From NCBI RefSeq assembly GCF_002157585.1, contig NZ_BDGB01000105.1:1-61341 (forward strand): DNA of 61,341 nucleotides. Reading direction: 5' to 3'. The DNA is from Lentilactobacillus parakefiri (GTDB lineage: Bacteria > Bacillota > Bacilli > Lactobacillales > Lactobacillaceae). The translations under genes and the position numbers were made by a program. Shown in pieces: positions 44,415 through 54,418 of this stretch. Numbering within the stretch: the first letter of the stretch is position 1; the number at the start of each line of letters is the position of its first letter. The notes under the pieces are model-generated. The model searched no databases. It was not told the origin of the DNA and saw only the letters and a program-made list of their open reading frames with translations.

Positions 44415-46673
44415 ATGAAAAGAACTTTTGAAGTGACGCCTTGGAACATTGTGACTCATGACTTCAAGCCAGAAGACAAACGGCTTCAAGAATCCATGAC
44501 CAGCCTAGGAAATGGTTATATGGGGATGCGCGGATTCTTCGAGGAAGATTACAGTGGCGACACCTTAAACGGCATCTATCTTGGTGGTGTCTGGTATCCG
44601 GACAAGACCCGAGTTGGCTGGTGGAAGAACGGTTATCCCGATTACTTTGGGAAAGTTGTTAACGCGGTTAATTTCATCAAGATGCACATTAAAATTAATG
44701 GTGAAGCCATCGACCTGGCCAAAGACCAGTTCAGTGATTTCGAACTCAATCTTGATATGAAAAAAGCCTTGTTAACCCGCTCGTTTACGGTTACCAAAGG
44801 TGATGCCAAGGTGGCAGTCGAATTTGTTCGTTTCTTGAGCGTTGCCCAGCCGGAATTGTCCGTTCAGCGGGTGCGCGTTCAAAACGTCGGCTCAAATAAA
44901 GTGGATCTGGTGATTGATTCCGCTATCGACGGTGACGTTAAGAACGAGGACGCCAACTACGACGAACGGTTCTGGGAGGTTCTCTCAACTGAACAGGGGA
45001 CTGATTCAGGCAATGTCCTTGCCGAAACAACCCCGAACCCGTTTGGGACACCCCGGTTCACTTCCGGAATGGAAATGCGTAACGTCACGGATTTGACTGC
45101 TGACAAAGTGGCTCAACCCAGTGAAAAAGAAGTTGTCAACGAATTCACCGGTGTCTTGGCACCCAATGAATCTGCTCAACTTGAAAAGCACGTGATCATT
45201 GTGACTTCCAGAGATTATGATACTCAAGCTGCTTTAACTGACGCCATGCATCAATTAAGCGACAAGGTTGCCGGCCAGTCATACGATGAACTGCTTGAAG
45301 CTCATGAGCAGGTCTGGGCCGATCGCTGGAACAAATCTGACATCGTCATTGATGGTGACACCGAAGCCCAACAGGGAATCCGTTTCAACTTGTTCGAACT
45401 CTTCTCCACCTACTATGGTGAGGATTCACGCTTGAACATCGGCCCTAAAGGCTTCACTGGTGAGAAGTACGGTGGTGCTACCTACTGGGATACCGAGGCC
45501 TTTGCGGTGCCTGTCTACCTGGGAATTACCGATCCTAAGGTAACCCGCAACCTCTTGATGTATCGTTACAAGCAGTTGGACGGTGCGTACCATAACGCAA
45601 AACAGCAGGGACTCAAGGGTGCCCTGTTCCCAATGGTCACTTTTGACGGAATCGAGTGTCATAATGAATGGGAAATTACTTTTGAGGAAATTCACCGAAA
45701 TGGCGATATTGCTTTTGCCATTTACAATTACACCCGTTACACCGGCGACACTTCGTATGTTCTAAACGAAGGTTCAAAAGTCTTGACCGAAATTTCCCGT
45801 TTCTGGGCAGACCGGGTTCACTACAGCCAGCGAAACAAGAATTACATGATTCATGGCGTGACTGGCCCTGATGAGTATGAAAACAACGTTGATAATAACT
45901 GGTATACCAACATTCTGGCCCAGTGGACTTTGAAATACACGCTTCAGATTCTTAAGGAAGTTTCACCCGAACAAGCTAAGAAGCTGAATGTTAGTGAAGA
46001 TGAAAAGAAGCATTGGCAAGACATTGTCGACAACATGTATCTGCCATATGACAAAGATCTCAACGTCTTCGTTCAACACGATGGCTTCCTCGATAAAGAT
46101 CTCAAGCCGGTATCAGAAATTCCTGCAGATCAATTACCATTGAACCAGAACTGGTCATGGGACAAGATTTTGCGCTCCCCTTACATTAAGCAGGGGGATG
46201 TACTGCAGGGTATCTGGGACTTCATTGATGACTTTACACCGGAACAGAAGAAATCCAACTTTGATTTCTATGAGCAATACACCGTGCATGAGTCAAGCTT
46301 GTCACCTGCCATTTACTCCGTGTTGGCTGCTGACCTTCACTATGAAGAAAAAGCCGTTGAACTTTATGAACGAACAGCACGACTTGATCTGGACAACTAC
46401 AACAACGATACCGTTGATGGCCTGCACATTACGGCGATGACCGGCGGCTGGATTGCGGTGGTCCAAGGATTCGCTGGGATGCGGGTTCGCGACGGCAAGT
46501 TGCATTACGCACCATTCCTGCCGAAGAAATGGTCACACTATTCATTTAGACAAGTCTTCCGTGATCGTTTAATTGAAGTCGACGTTGATCAGGATGGTTC
46601 CCACTTCAAGTTAATTGATGGCGAACCAATTACGATTGATGTTGCCGGTAAGCCTGTTGAATTGAGTAAGTAA
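44415..46673 (+). CDS. mapA: Maltose phosphorylase (GH65)
   Basis: A 752-residue GH65 enzyme that splits maltose with phosphate into glucose and beta-glucose-1-P, saving one ATP. The catalytic acid is Glu487 in GVTGPDEYENN; WDTEAFAVPVYL and HNEWEITFEEIHRNGD are other conserved active-site blocks. The length equals the family norm. It would need beta-phosphoglucomutase, which is not in the window. RBS AAAGGACGTTTATTT. Confidence 0.95.
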   Translation: MKRTFEVTPWNIVTHDFKPEDKRLQESMTSLGNGYMGMRGFFEEDYSGDTLNGIYLGGVWYPDKTRVGWWKNGYPDYFGKVVNAVNFIKMHIKINGEAIDLAKDQFSDFELNLDMKKALLTRSFTVTKGDAKVAVEFVRFLSVAQPELSVQRVRVQNVGSNKVDLVIDSAIDGDVKNEDANYDERFWEVLSTEQGTDSGNVLAETTPNPFGTPRFTSGMEMRNVTDLTADKVAQPSEKEVVNEFTGVLAPNESAQLEKHVIIVTSRDYDTQAALTDAMHQLSDKVAGQSYDELLEAHEQVWADRWNKSDIVIDGDTEAQQGIRFNLFELFSTYYGEDSRLNIGPKGFTGEKYGGATYWDTEAFAVPVYLGITDPKVTRNLLMYRYKQLDGAYHNAKQQGLKGALFPMVTFDGIECHNEWEITFEEIHRNGDIAFAIYNYTRYTGDTSYVLNEGSKVLTEISRFWADRVHYSQRNKNYMIHGVTGPDEYENNVDNNWYTNILAQWTLKYTLQILKEVSPEQAKKLNVSEDEKKHWQDIVDNMYLPYDKDLNVFVQHDGFLDKDLKPVSEIPADQLPLNQNWSWDKILRSPYIKQGDVLQGIWDFIDDFTPEQKKSNFDFYEQYTVHESSLSPAIYSVLAADLHYEEKAVELYERTARLDLDNYNNDTVDGLHITAMTGGWIAVVQGFAGMRVRDGKLHYAPFLPKKWSHYSFRQVFRDRLIEVDVDQDGSHFKLIDGEPITIDVAGKPVELSK

Positions 46674-46712
46674 TCGGAATCAGCGGGTTTTGATCCAATC
46701 AAATAAGTTAAT

Positions 46713-46758
46713 GAACCGAGTATTCCGATCGTCGGAATGCCCGGTTCATTTGTTTTCA
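46713..46758 (+). terminator. Terminator of the maltose operon
   Basis: GAACCG.GTATTCCG-5-CGGAAT..CCGGTTC followed by ATTTGTTTT. Confidence 0.85.
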
Positions 46759-46854
46759 TGGTGATCATGCCAAATAGTTGACCGACTATATAGGTCGACA
46801 GATAATTAATTTGTGACGGACGAAAAAAGCAAAAAAATCATTGGAGGCTTTGAT

Positions 46855-47505
46855 ATGACATTAAAAGTTGGCATTATCGGCGCAACCGGCATGGCCGGCA
46901 GTGCGATTACTGAGGAAGCAGTGGATCGTGGATTTGAAGTAACCGGATTTGTTCGTAATGCAGAAAAGGCAAAGGAAGTGCTGCCTGATACCGTCAAGCT
47001 GGTGGTCAAAGATGCCTTTGATATCCAGCGGGTCGATGTTCAGGACTTGGACGTGTTGGTGGATGCCTATGCGACTCATAATATGAGCCACGCATACAAA
47101 CACGTTGACTTAGCTGCCCGGCTGATCGAATTTGCCAAAGAGGCCGACAAGCCACGGCTGTTCTTCATTTTGGGCGCTGGCAGTTTGGAAACTGAGAATG
47201 GTCATCGATTCGTGGAAAAGTTAGAAAAAGTGCCCAATAGTGAGTCGTTCATTGAGATTCCTCGTCAGCAGCTCAAAGAGTATCAGCTGTTAACCAATAC
47301 CAATCATGTTGATTGGGTGGCCGTTTCGCCGAGCGCCACTTTTAAACCCGGTGATGCGACGGACTATGTACTTGGTCAAAATGATCTCCTGACAAACCCT
47401 GAGGGCAAATCCGAAATTACTGCCGGTACGATGGCAAAAGTGATTAATGATGAGATTGAACATCCGGCGCACCATAATGAACGGTTTACGGCGGTAGATA
47501 AGTAA
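46855..47505 (+). CDS. NAD(P)-binding oxidoreductase (atypical SDR, YwnB-like)
   Basis: A 216-residue Rossmann protein. The N-terminal KVGIIGATGMAGSAITEEA (GxxGxxG) binds NAD(P); the middle FFILGAGSLE and DWVAVSPSATFKPG match the NAD(P)H-binding/NmrA-like group with no catalytic YxxxK. The start at 46855 follows TTGGAGGCTTTGAT; the upstream extension to 46813 is rejected. It may act as a redox-sensing or reductase protein. Monocistronic. Confidence 0.85.
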   Translation: MTLKVGIIGATGMAGSAITEEAVDRGFEVTGFVRNAEKAKEVLPDTVKLVVKDAFDIQRVDVQDLDVLVDAYATHNMSHAYKHVDLAARLIEFAKEADKPRLFFILGAGSLETENGHRFVEKLEKVPNSESFIEIPRQQLKEYQLLTNTNHVDWVAVSPSATFKPGDATDYVLGQNDLLTNPEGKSEITAGTMAKVINDEIEHPAHHNERFTAVDK

Positions 47506-47624
47506 AGAGGCATACTAAAACATTAAGATTAGTAAAGTATTATGTATTTGTAACGGTTAATTTTTAAATAACACCTATAATTATCCGAAGAGATTAAGTT
47601 AAATTGATTCTGGGGGATTTTTAT

Positions 47625-50048
47625 ATGAATAGATCTAAGCTGGTAGCAGCGCTTTTAACACTGACTTTGGGGGTTGGAGCCGGTGTTTTAGATATGGATT
47701 ACTTTTTGTTTGCACCGACTCTTGTCCAGGCTGCTGATGTAAAAAACACAGCACAACCAAATCAGCAGTCTGACTTTAAGTGGACCTATGATCCAACTAA
47801 TAAGACGGCTACATTGACAGGACTCAGCATCTGGGCTGGTCAGAGTGGCGATTCTGCCAACGTTGTCATTCCAGATACTGTGAGTGACAATGGAACCACC
47901 TATAAAGTAACTGAGATTGGGCAAAATGCGTTTGCTTTTCAAAATAATATGACCAGTGTGACATTACCGAAATATCTAACTACGATTGATCAAAGCGCGT
48001 TTCCCTATTTGGACAAATTGGTGAACGTTGATTTTTCTCAGGCGACTGGTCTAAAGACGATTGGTGATCAAGCTTTTGTTGCACTCAAGCAAGAGACGCC
48101 TATCACTTTACCCGATTCGGTGACTTCAATTGCGTCGCTTGCCTTTGCATACGCGGCGACAAATCAGGTCACATTGGGGCGAGATACGCAGGAAGTTGGT
48201 TTTAAAGCTTTTGCTGCAATGCCTAATTTGAACAAGGTGATTCTCAACGCCAGCTTGCCGGCAATCGGGGCCCAAGCGTTTGTGTACGACTCTAATCTAA
48301 CTGACGTCAACTTTACGGAAGCGACCTCATTGAAAACAATTAGTGAAGGCGCCTTTATTTATACTGGGTTAAAAGCGTCACTAACATTACCATCGAGCTT
48401 AGAAACAATTGGTACCCAGGCATTTGCCGGTAATCAGTTGACTAAGATCAATTTTGACGAGAATTTGAAAATGATCGGAATATCCGCCTTTGCTTATAAT
48501 CAACTGGTGGACACGATTACGATTCCAAAGGGAGTTACTTCGATTGGGGGCCAGGCATTTATTGGGAATCGCATCAGCGGTATTGATGTGCTAGGAACAC
48601 CTACAATTGGAACTGACGCCTCTTCGGAAAATAAAATTACCAAAATCGCAAATTCAACTGGCAAACTGGCAAGTCACGGGGCGGTCAATCAGATTGCCAC
48701 AGCGACCGCAGAAAATGCCACCTTGTCAATTGGTGACTTGTTTAATATTGACACAAATGATAAGAAAAATTTAGATCTTGATCTATCAAATCTTTCTAAC
48801 AATGTCACTTACGATCAGGATACTGGCAAATTTAAGATTCCAAGAAACACTAAGCAGTTTTCATTCAGTTGGGCGCTGACAGCTGCCAACGACACGGTTT
48901 ACTCTGGAAACTATACCGTTGATTATCAAGCTCCAACCATCCCCCCTTCTAAAGGAACGGCGACCTTAACCGACGGCTCTAAAACTTATGATGGTAAAAA
49001 GGTAAGTCAGAGTCATTACGCACCAACGTTGACCTTACGGAATACAAAGGGGGTCACGGTGGCTACAATCATGTTAAATTCGGATCAATACGTCATTGAT
49101 CATGATGGATCAGCGGTTGGTACTTATCAAATTTCCTTGAGTCCCAATGAAATCAAACGGTTGCAAGACCAATATCCCAACGACGACTTTGGCTTAACGA
49201 GCGTTAAAGCAACTTTCAGAATCAACGCGGCTTCAACGCCTGGGGGAAATGGTGGCGGAAGTAACGTGACACCAAGTAACCCAAGCACACCGTCTGAGCC
49301 ATCGCCAAGCGATCGTTCCTCATCTTCAACTCTGGTTGATCAACCAGACAATATTGCTCAAATGGGAACGGTCGTGTATGCCGTTAAAAAGATTGGCCTT
49401 TATAATGCTAAGAACTTTTCAAAGGCAAATCGGCAGACATGGTATGTCCAAAAACCAAGGATTTACCGGCCGATGTTTGTCGTGACCGGCTATACCCGTG
49501 ATGCGAAAGGGCATTTGCGTTATCAGGTGCGAGATGTCAATCATTTAACTAAGAACCGCCATGAGACGGGATATATTACTGCTGATTGGCAGTCTGTCCG
49601 TCCGGTTTATTATGCAAAGCGCCACTCAACCATGACGGTCATCAGCCCCCAAGGTGTAAATGGGTACAAGTGGGCAAACTTAACCGGTAAAATCAAAAAA
49701 TACAGGCAAGGGACCACCTTAAAGGTCAAAAAAGTCGTCACGCACAATTTGACAACCAGATTTGTCCTAACGAATGGTCAATATATTACCGGCAATCGTA
49801 AGCTGGTCGAAATGGGTCATCGTACCTTTCCGGTGAAGGTTCAAGCCAAAGGCACCATTAATCGGTATGCCAACTTTGGCTTAACTAAGCGTAATCAACA
49901 CTACGCAAAGAAAGTGCACAAGGTTTTCAAGGTTTATGGGTTTGACTATTCACAGGGCAACAGTGTGATCCGCCATGGCACCTTGAGGTATCGAGTGACA
50001 GGCGGCTATATCACTGGTAATGTTAAATATATTAAGATAATTAAATGA
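47625..50048 (+). CDS. Leucine-rich-repeat surface protein with DUF5776 domains
   Basis: An 807-residue secreted protein: signal peptide (about 1-36); BspA-type LRR_5 repeats (about 75-320, e.g. VTEIGQNAFAFQNNMTSVTL, TIDQSAFPYLDKL); a YDGKK-type mucin-binding-like module (about 440-520); a Pro/Ser/Thr linker (PSNPSTPSEPSPSD, about 545-570); and DUF5776 repeats to the end (VYAVKKIGLYNAKNF, YRPMFVVTGYTR, YITADW). No LPxTG motif, so it is probably held to the wall by the DUF5776 part. Likely an adhesin. Start at 47625 after TGGGGGATTTTTAT. Confidence 0.85.
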   Translation: MNRSKLVAALLTLTLGVGAGVLDMDYFLFAPTLVQAADVKNTAQPNQQSDFKWTYDPTNKTATLTGLSIWAGQSGDSANVVIPDTVSDNGTTYKVTEIGQNAFAFQNNMTSVTLPKYLTTIDQSAFPYLDKLVNVDFSQATGLKTIGDQAFVALKQETPITLPDSVTSIASLAFAYAATNQVTLGRDTQEVGFKAFAAMPNLNKVILNASLPAIGAQAFVYDSNLTDVNFTEATSLKTISEGAFIYTGLKASLTLPSSLETIGTQAFAGNQLTKINFDENLKMIGISAFAYNQLVDTITIPKGVTSIGGQAFIGNRISGIDVLGTPTIGTDASSENKITKIANSTGKLASHGAVNQIATATAENATLSIGDLFNIDTNDKKNLDLDLSNLSNNVTYDQDTGKFKIPRNTKQFSFSWALTAANDTVYSGNYTVDYQAPTIPPSKGTATLTDGSKTYDGKKVSQSHYAPTLTLRNTKGVTVATIMLNSDQYVIDHDGSAVGTYQISLSPNEIKRLQDQYPNDDFGLTSVKATFRINAASTPGGNGGGSNVTPSNPSTPSEPSPSDRSSSSTLVDQPDNIAQMGTVVYAVKKIGLYNAKNFSKANRQTWYVQKPRIYRPMFVVTGYTRDAKGHLRYQVRDVNHLTKNRHETGYITADWQSVRPVYYAKRHSTMTVISPQGVNGYKWANLTGKIKKYRQGTTLKVKKVVTHNLTTRFVLTNGQYITGNRKLVEMGHRTFPVKVQAKGTINRYANFGLTKRNQHYAKKVHKVFKVYGFDYSQGNSVIRHGTLRYRVTGGYITGNVKYIKIIK

Positions 50049-50057
50049 TTAACAACT

Positions 50058-50098
50058 GCGCTGCTCAATTAGATTTCTCTAATTGGGCGGCGCTTTTT
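50058..50098 (+). terminator. Terminator after the LRR protein gene
   Basis: GCGCTGCTCAATTAG and CTAATTGGGCGGCGC followed by TTTTT. Confidence 0.9.
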
Positions 50099-50280
50099 GA
50101 TTTGTTTTGATAATGGACTTTCCTCAGAAATTGATGGTTTTTAAATATACCCGCATGGTAGGTGTGTGACAACTATTTATTTTGAATCTTAGAAAGTGCC
50201 AGAATCCGCTTAGAATCGGTGATTATCTTTGTTCGTCATGAAGGCTTACTCAAAAATTTACCAAAAACACTTAACATGGT

Positions 50281-50309
50281 TTGAAATTAGAATACAATGA
50301 GAATATAAT
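50281..50309 (+). promoter_or_regulatory. Promoter of the opp operon
   Basis: TTGAAA (50281-50286), a 17-bp spacer, TATAAT (50304-50309), about 90 bp before oppD. The rest of the 350-bp gap before it (50099-50280) shows no gene or strong structure. Confidence 0.8.
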
Positions 50310-50400
50310 AACCTCCAATTAATTAATGGCAACACAATTTATCAATCTTTAATATTCTCTTCATTTATACATAAATACATTGGCAAAAGGAGACATTCTC

Positions 50401-51432
50401 TTGGTTGAGACAAATAATGACCAATTTTTGAGCATCAAAAATGTTAGTACCGCATTCAAAATCAACGGTCAATTCTATGATGCCGTTTCAAACGTCAACT
50501 TGGAAGTCAAGCATGATGAGATTCTCGCGATTGTGGGGGAGTCTGGCTGTGGCAAGAGCACACTTGCAACCACCATCATGGGATTACATGACCCTGAGGA
50601 AACGAAAATATCGGGAGAAATTGACTTTGAGGGTACCGATTTATTAAAGCTTGACGAACAAGGTTATAACAAAGTCCGCGGCGCCAAGATTGGCATGATC
50701 TTCCAAGATCCCTTGTCGGCATTGAACCCACTCAAACGGATTGAAGACCAGATTCAAGAAGTGATGGTCTACCATACTAAGATGAATGAAAAACAGCGTC
50801 ATGCCCGGGTGATTGAATTGTTGAACCAAGTGGGGATTGAAGATCCTGAACGAACCGCGCACCAGTTTCCCCATCAACTTTCAGGCGGAATGCGTCAGCG
50901 GATTATTATTGCGATCGCCATCGCTTGCAAGCCCGACTTAATCATTGCCGACGAACCAACCACTGCGTTGGATGTGACGATTCAGGCTCAAATTCTGGAC
51001 GTTCTCAGAGATATTCAAAGAGAAAACCATGCCGGAATTATCCTGATTACTCATGATCTTGGGGTTGTGGCTGAAACCGCTGACCGAGTCGCCGTGATGT
51101 ATGCCGGCCAGATTGTTGAACAGGGAACGGCTTCCCAGATTTTTAATGAACCTAAGCATCCATATACCCGATCACTGTTGCGATCGATGCCACAGCGCGA
51201 CAACGAAAACGATGAACTTTATGTGATTCAAGGGATGGTTCCGTCGCTGCAGAAGATGCCTAAAGCAGGCGATCGTTTCGCGCCACGAATTCCGTGGATC
51301 CCCGCTTCGGCACACGAAGCCCAGCCAAAAATGCATGATATTGGTGACAATCACCTTGTCCGCTGCACCTGCTACAAAGACTTTTATTTCCCAGACCAAG
51401 TAAAGGAGGGTGCCGGTCATGAGTCTAATTGA
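50401..51432 (+). CDS. oppD: Oligopeptide ABC transporter ATP-binding protein OppD
   Basis: A 343-residue ATPase. Walker A GESGCGKST, the signature LSGGMRQRIIIAIAIACKPDL, Walker B IIADEPTTALDVT, and the OppD-type C-terminal extension with ELYVIQGMVPSL and cysteines near the end (HLVRCTCYKD). The start is a TTG at 50401 placed 8 nt after AAAAGGAG; the frame extends upstream to 50380, but that would overlap the binding site. First gene of oppDFBCA. Confidence 0.92.
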   Translation: MVETNNDQFLSIKNVSTAFKINGQFYDAVSNVNLEVKHDEILAIVGESGCGKSTLATTIMGLHDPEETKISGEIDFEGTDLLKLDEQGYNKVRGAKIGMIFQDPLSALNPLKRIEDQIQEVMVYHTKMNEKQRHARVIELLNQVGIEDPERTAHQFPHQLSGGMRQRIIIAIAIACKPDLIIADEPTTALDVTIQAQILDVLRDIQRENHAGIILITHDLGVVAETADRVAVMYAGQIVEQGTASQIFNEPKHPYTRSLLRSMPQRDNENDELYVIQGMVPSLQKMPKAGDRFAPRIPWIPASAHEAQPKMHDIGDNHLVRCTCYKDFYFPDQVKEGAGHESN

Positions 51433-52399
51433 AATTAACGGATTGAAGGTCCATTATCCCATCCGCGGCGGCTTCTGGAACCGGGTGGTCGACAACGTCA
51501 AAGCGGTTGACGGAGTCACCTTCGACATCGAAGCCGGCGAAACTTACGGCCTGGTTGGCGAGTCTGGATCGGGCAAATCGACGACCGCTAAGGCCATCAT
51601 TGGCTTGGAAAAGGCAACCGCTGGAACGGTTATGTACAAAGGAAAAGATGTTACCAAAGGCGAAAATCGCCGCAAGCTCGACTATAACCGTGATGTGCAA
51701 ATGATTTTCCAGGATTCACTTTCGAGCTTAAATCCCCGCAAACGAATTGAAGATGTGATCGCCGAGCCACTACGAAATTTTGAGCATCTCGATAAGGAAG
51801 AAGAAAAGCTCCGGGTCCTGCAATTATTGGATATTGTTGGTTTGGACGCCGATGCCTTATACAAATATCCCCACCAATTTTCAGGGGGTCAACGACAGCG
51901 AATCGGGGTTGCCCGAGCTGTCGCTACCCACCCGAAATTGATTATCGCTGACGAACCGGTATCCGCCCTGGACCTCTCCGTTCAAGCCCAAGTCTTGAAC
52001 TTCATGAAGAAAATTCAACGCCAGTTTGGTATTTCCTACCTCTTCATTTCCCATGACTTAGGGGTTGTTCGCCACATGTGCAAGAATATTGCGATCATGA
52101 CCCGCGGCCGGATCGTTGAGGTTGGCACCAGAGACGACATTTACAATAACCCGATGCACATTTATACCAAACGCCTGCTGGCTGCGATTCCGGAAACGAA
52201 CGTGAATCACCGCGAAGCCCACCGCAAGCATCGATTAGAAATTGAGAAGATCTACCAAGAGCAGCAGAAAACTTATTATGATCAAGACCGCATGGCGTTT
52301 CCACTGGTCAAAGTCTCACCAACCCATTCGGTAGCCTTACCGCCCGAGTTAGCTAAGAAATTCGAACAACAATCTGAGAATAAGGGGGTCAACGTCTGA
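51419..52399 (+). CDS. oppF: Oligopeptide ABC transporter ATP-binding protein OppF
   Basis: A 326-residue ATPase with Walker A GESGSGKSTT, the signature FSGGQRQRIGVARAVATHPKL, Walker B IIADEPVSALDLS and a C-terminal OppF tail. The start at 51419 follows AAAGGAGGGTGCCGGTC. It overlaps oppD by 14 bp and oppB by one base, so it is translationally coupled with both. It pairs with OppD to drive peptide import. Confidence 0.93.
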   Translation: MSLIEINGLKVHYPIRGGFWNRVVDNVKAVDGVTFDIEAGETYGLVGESGSGKSTTAKAIIGLEKATAGTVMYKGKDVTKGENRRKLDYNRDVQMIFQDSLSSLNPRKRIEDVIAEPLRNFEHLDKEEEKLRVLQLLDIVGLDADALYKYPHQFSGGQRQRIGVARAVATHPKLIIADEPVSALDLSVQAQVLNFMKKIQRQFGISYLFISHDLGVVRHMCKNIAIMTRGRIVEVGTRDDIYNNPMHIYTKRLLAAIPETNVNHREAHRKHRLEIEKIYQEQQKTYYDQDRMAFPLVKVSPTHSVALPPELAKKFEQQSENKGVNV

Positions 52400-53358
52400 T
52401 GTGGAAAACAATTTTACGCCGGGTCTTAATTATGATTCCGGAACTAATTATCTTGAGCATTTTGGTTTTCTTGCTGGCTAAGGCGATGCCCGGTGATCCG
52501 TTTACCGGGTCAATCAACCCTCGAGCTGATCCTGCTCAAATTCACCATTTAATGGCCATTCACGGACTCTATGACCCATGGTACCAGCAGTACTGGAACT
52601 GGGTGGCCCATCTGTTCCATGGCGATCTGGGGATGAGTTATGAGTATCAGGAACCAGTTGTTGATCTGATTCAACAGCGTGGTGCCAACACTTTGTGGCT
52701 CGCATTATTCACAATGGTCTTAACTTACGGGATTGGTCTGCCGCTTGGGATGTACGCTGCCCATCATGAAGGCAAACTGCAAGACACTCTGGTACGTGTA
52801 TATACATATGTCACAATGTCGATTCCATTCTTCGTTGTTTTAGTTATCGGAATTTGGATTTTTGGTTATGCATTGAACTGGTTCCCAACCAGTGGATCGG
52901 TTTCTGCTCAGGCCAGTGGACTTGGTGGGACGGTGTTGTCCAGGCTGGATCACATTATTTTGCCAGGGCTTCTAGGAGCGTTGTTTGGAACGGTGAATAT
53001 CGTTCAGTATCTGCGTTCTGAAGTGATCGATGCCAAACATTCCGATTATGTCCGAACCGCCCGCTCCAAAGGGGTGCCAATGAAGGACATCTATCGCCAC
53101 CACATCTTCCGTAACTCACTATTGCCAATCGCGGCGTTTGCCGGTTACTCGATCACAGGCCTGCTGGGTGGGTCGATCTTTACTGAAATGGTCTTCTCTT
53201 ATCCAGGTATGGGGCTCTTATTTTTGAACGCCATCAACTTCCGGGATTACACCGTCATTACCGCCTTAGTGCTGCTGTATGGCTTCTTGAACTTGCTGGG
53301 AACTTTGCTTTCAGACATTGTCTTGAGTATCGTTGACCCACGAGTTCGGGTTGAATAG
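52399..53358 (+). CDS. oppB: Oligopeptide ABC transporter permease OppB
   Basis: A 319-residue permease with six helices; the N-terminal LRRVLIMIPELIILSILVFLL and the EAA loop YVRTARSKGVPMKDIYRHH are standard. PGDPF after helix 1 is a family marker. The ATG overlaps the oppF stop (TGATG). It forms the channel with OppC. Confidence 0.93.
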   Translation: MWKTILRRVLIMIPELIILSILVFLLAKAMPGDPFTGSINPRADPAQIHHLMAIHGLYDPWYQQYWNWVAHLFHGDLGMSYEYQEPVVDLIQQRGANTLWLALFTMVLTYGIGLPLGMYAAHHEGKLQDTLVRVYTYVTMSIPFFVVLVIGIWIFGYALNWFPTSGSVSAQASGLGGTVLSRLDHIILPGLLGALFGTVNIVQYLRSEVIDAKHSDYVRTARSKGVPMKDIYRHHIFRNSLLPIAAFAGYSITGLLGGSIFTEMVFSYPGMGLLFLNAINFRDYTVITALVLLYGFLNLLGTLLSDIVLSIVDPRVRVE

Positions 53359-53370
53359 GGGGTGCTGAAG

Positions 53371-54324
53371 ATGAAACGAGATATTGAAGACGCAACGACC
53401 ATTTCAAAAGCTGACCTCGCTAAACTAACCAAAGAAGCCAACGAAGAAGCCACCCCGTCACGGCTTAAAATCATGTGGGGGGAGTTCAAGGCTGACAAAC
53501 CGGCGTTGGTTTCCCTCTTCTTATTAGTATTCTTTATTCTGTTTGTGATTATCGCTTCAGAATTCATTGATGTTCCCAAAATGATGGAAACTAACATCAT
53601 GGGCTACTACAATAAGCCCTTCACCCCGGATTACTGGCTGGGTGCCGATGCCGGTGGTCGATCGATTGTCAAAGAATTAATTGTTGGTTCACGGAACTCA
53701 ATTTCGATTGCGATTGGTTTGACGATCATCTCATCAACTTTTGGTATCTGCTGGGGCCTCATTTCTGGGTACTACGGCGGCTTGGTTGATTTGGCCATGC
53801 AACGGGTTTATGACTTCATGATGATCATTCCGATGCTGATGACGATTATTGTGATTGTGACGATTATTCCACATTACAACGCCATCACTTTGACGTTGAT
53901 CCTGTCGATCTTCTATTGGATGGGAACGTCCCGGCTGATTCGCTCGCGGACGTTGGCTGAATCGCAAAAAGATTATGTCGCCGCTTCTAAGACCTCTGGT
54001 ACCAGTAACTTTAAGATTATTTTCAGAGAAATCATGCCCAATATTTCTTCGTTGATCATCGTTGATACTACTTTGTCATTCGCGGAAAATATTGGGGTTG
54101 AAACTGGGCTGTCATTCTTGGGCTTTGGCCTGCCAATGGGAACGCCATCACTAGGAACCTTAATCGCCAATGCTAACGACCCTGAAAATATTACGCAATA
54201 CTGGTGGACTTGGCTGCCTGCCGCAATTGAGATTATTATTTTGTGTCTGTCAATCAGTTATATTGGCCAAGTTATGCGTCGAACCACCAACGCTGCTCAA
54301 CGGCGTGGTCAGGATCAAAAGTAA
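53371..54324 (+). CDS. oppC: Oligopeptide ABC transporter permease OppC
   Basis: A 317-residue permease: hydrophilic N-terminus, helix 1 near 50-70, a large loop with FTPDYWLGADAGGRS, and the EAA motif YVAASKTSGTSNFKIIFREIMP. Start at 53371 after AGGGGGTGCTGAAG. Partner of OppB. Confidence 0.93.
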   Translation: MKRDIEDATTISKADLAKLTKEANEEATPSRLKIMWGEFKADKPALVSLFLLVFFILFVIIASEFIDVPKMMETNIMGYYNKPFTPDYWLGADAGGRSIVKELIVGSRNSISIAIGLTIISSTFGICWGLISGYYGGLVDLAMQRVYDFMMIIPMLMTIIVIVTIIPHYNAITLTLILSIFYWMGTSRLIRSRTLAESQKDYVAASKTSGTSNFKIIFREIMPNISSLIIVDTTLSFAENIGVETGLSFLGFGLPMGTPSLGTLIANANDPENITQYWWTWLPAAIEIIILCLSISYIGQVMRRTTNAAQRRGQDQK

Positions 54325-54418
54325 AAAATGAGCATTAAAGGAGATGATGCGGTTTTTGCATTTTGAGGTGAGGTTTCGTTGGTAGTGACGTTCGAATAAA
54401 GATTTGGAGGGATGTTTC

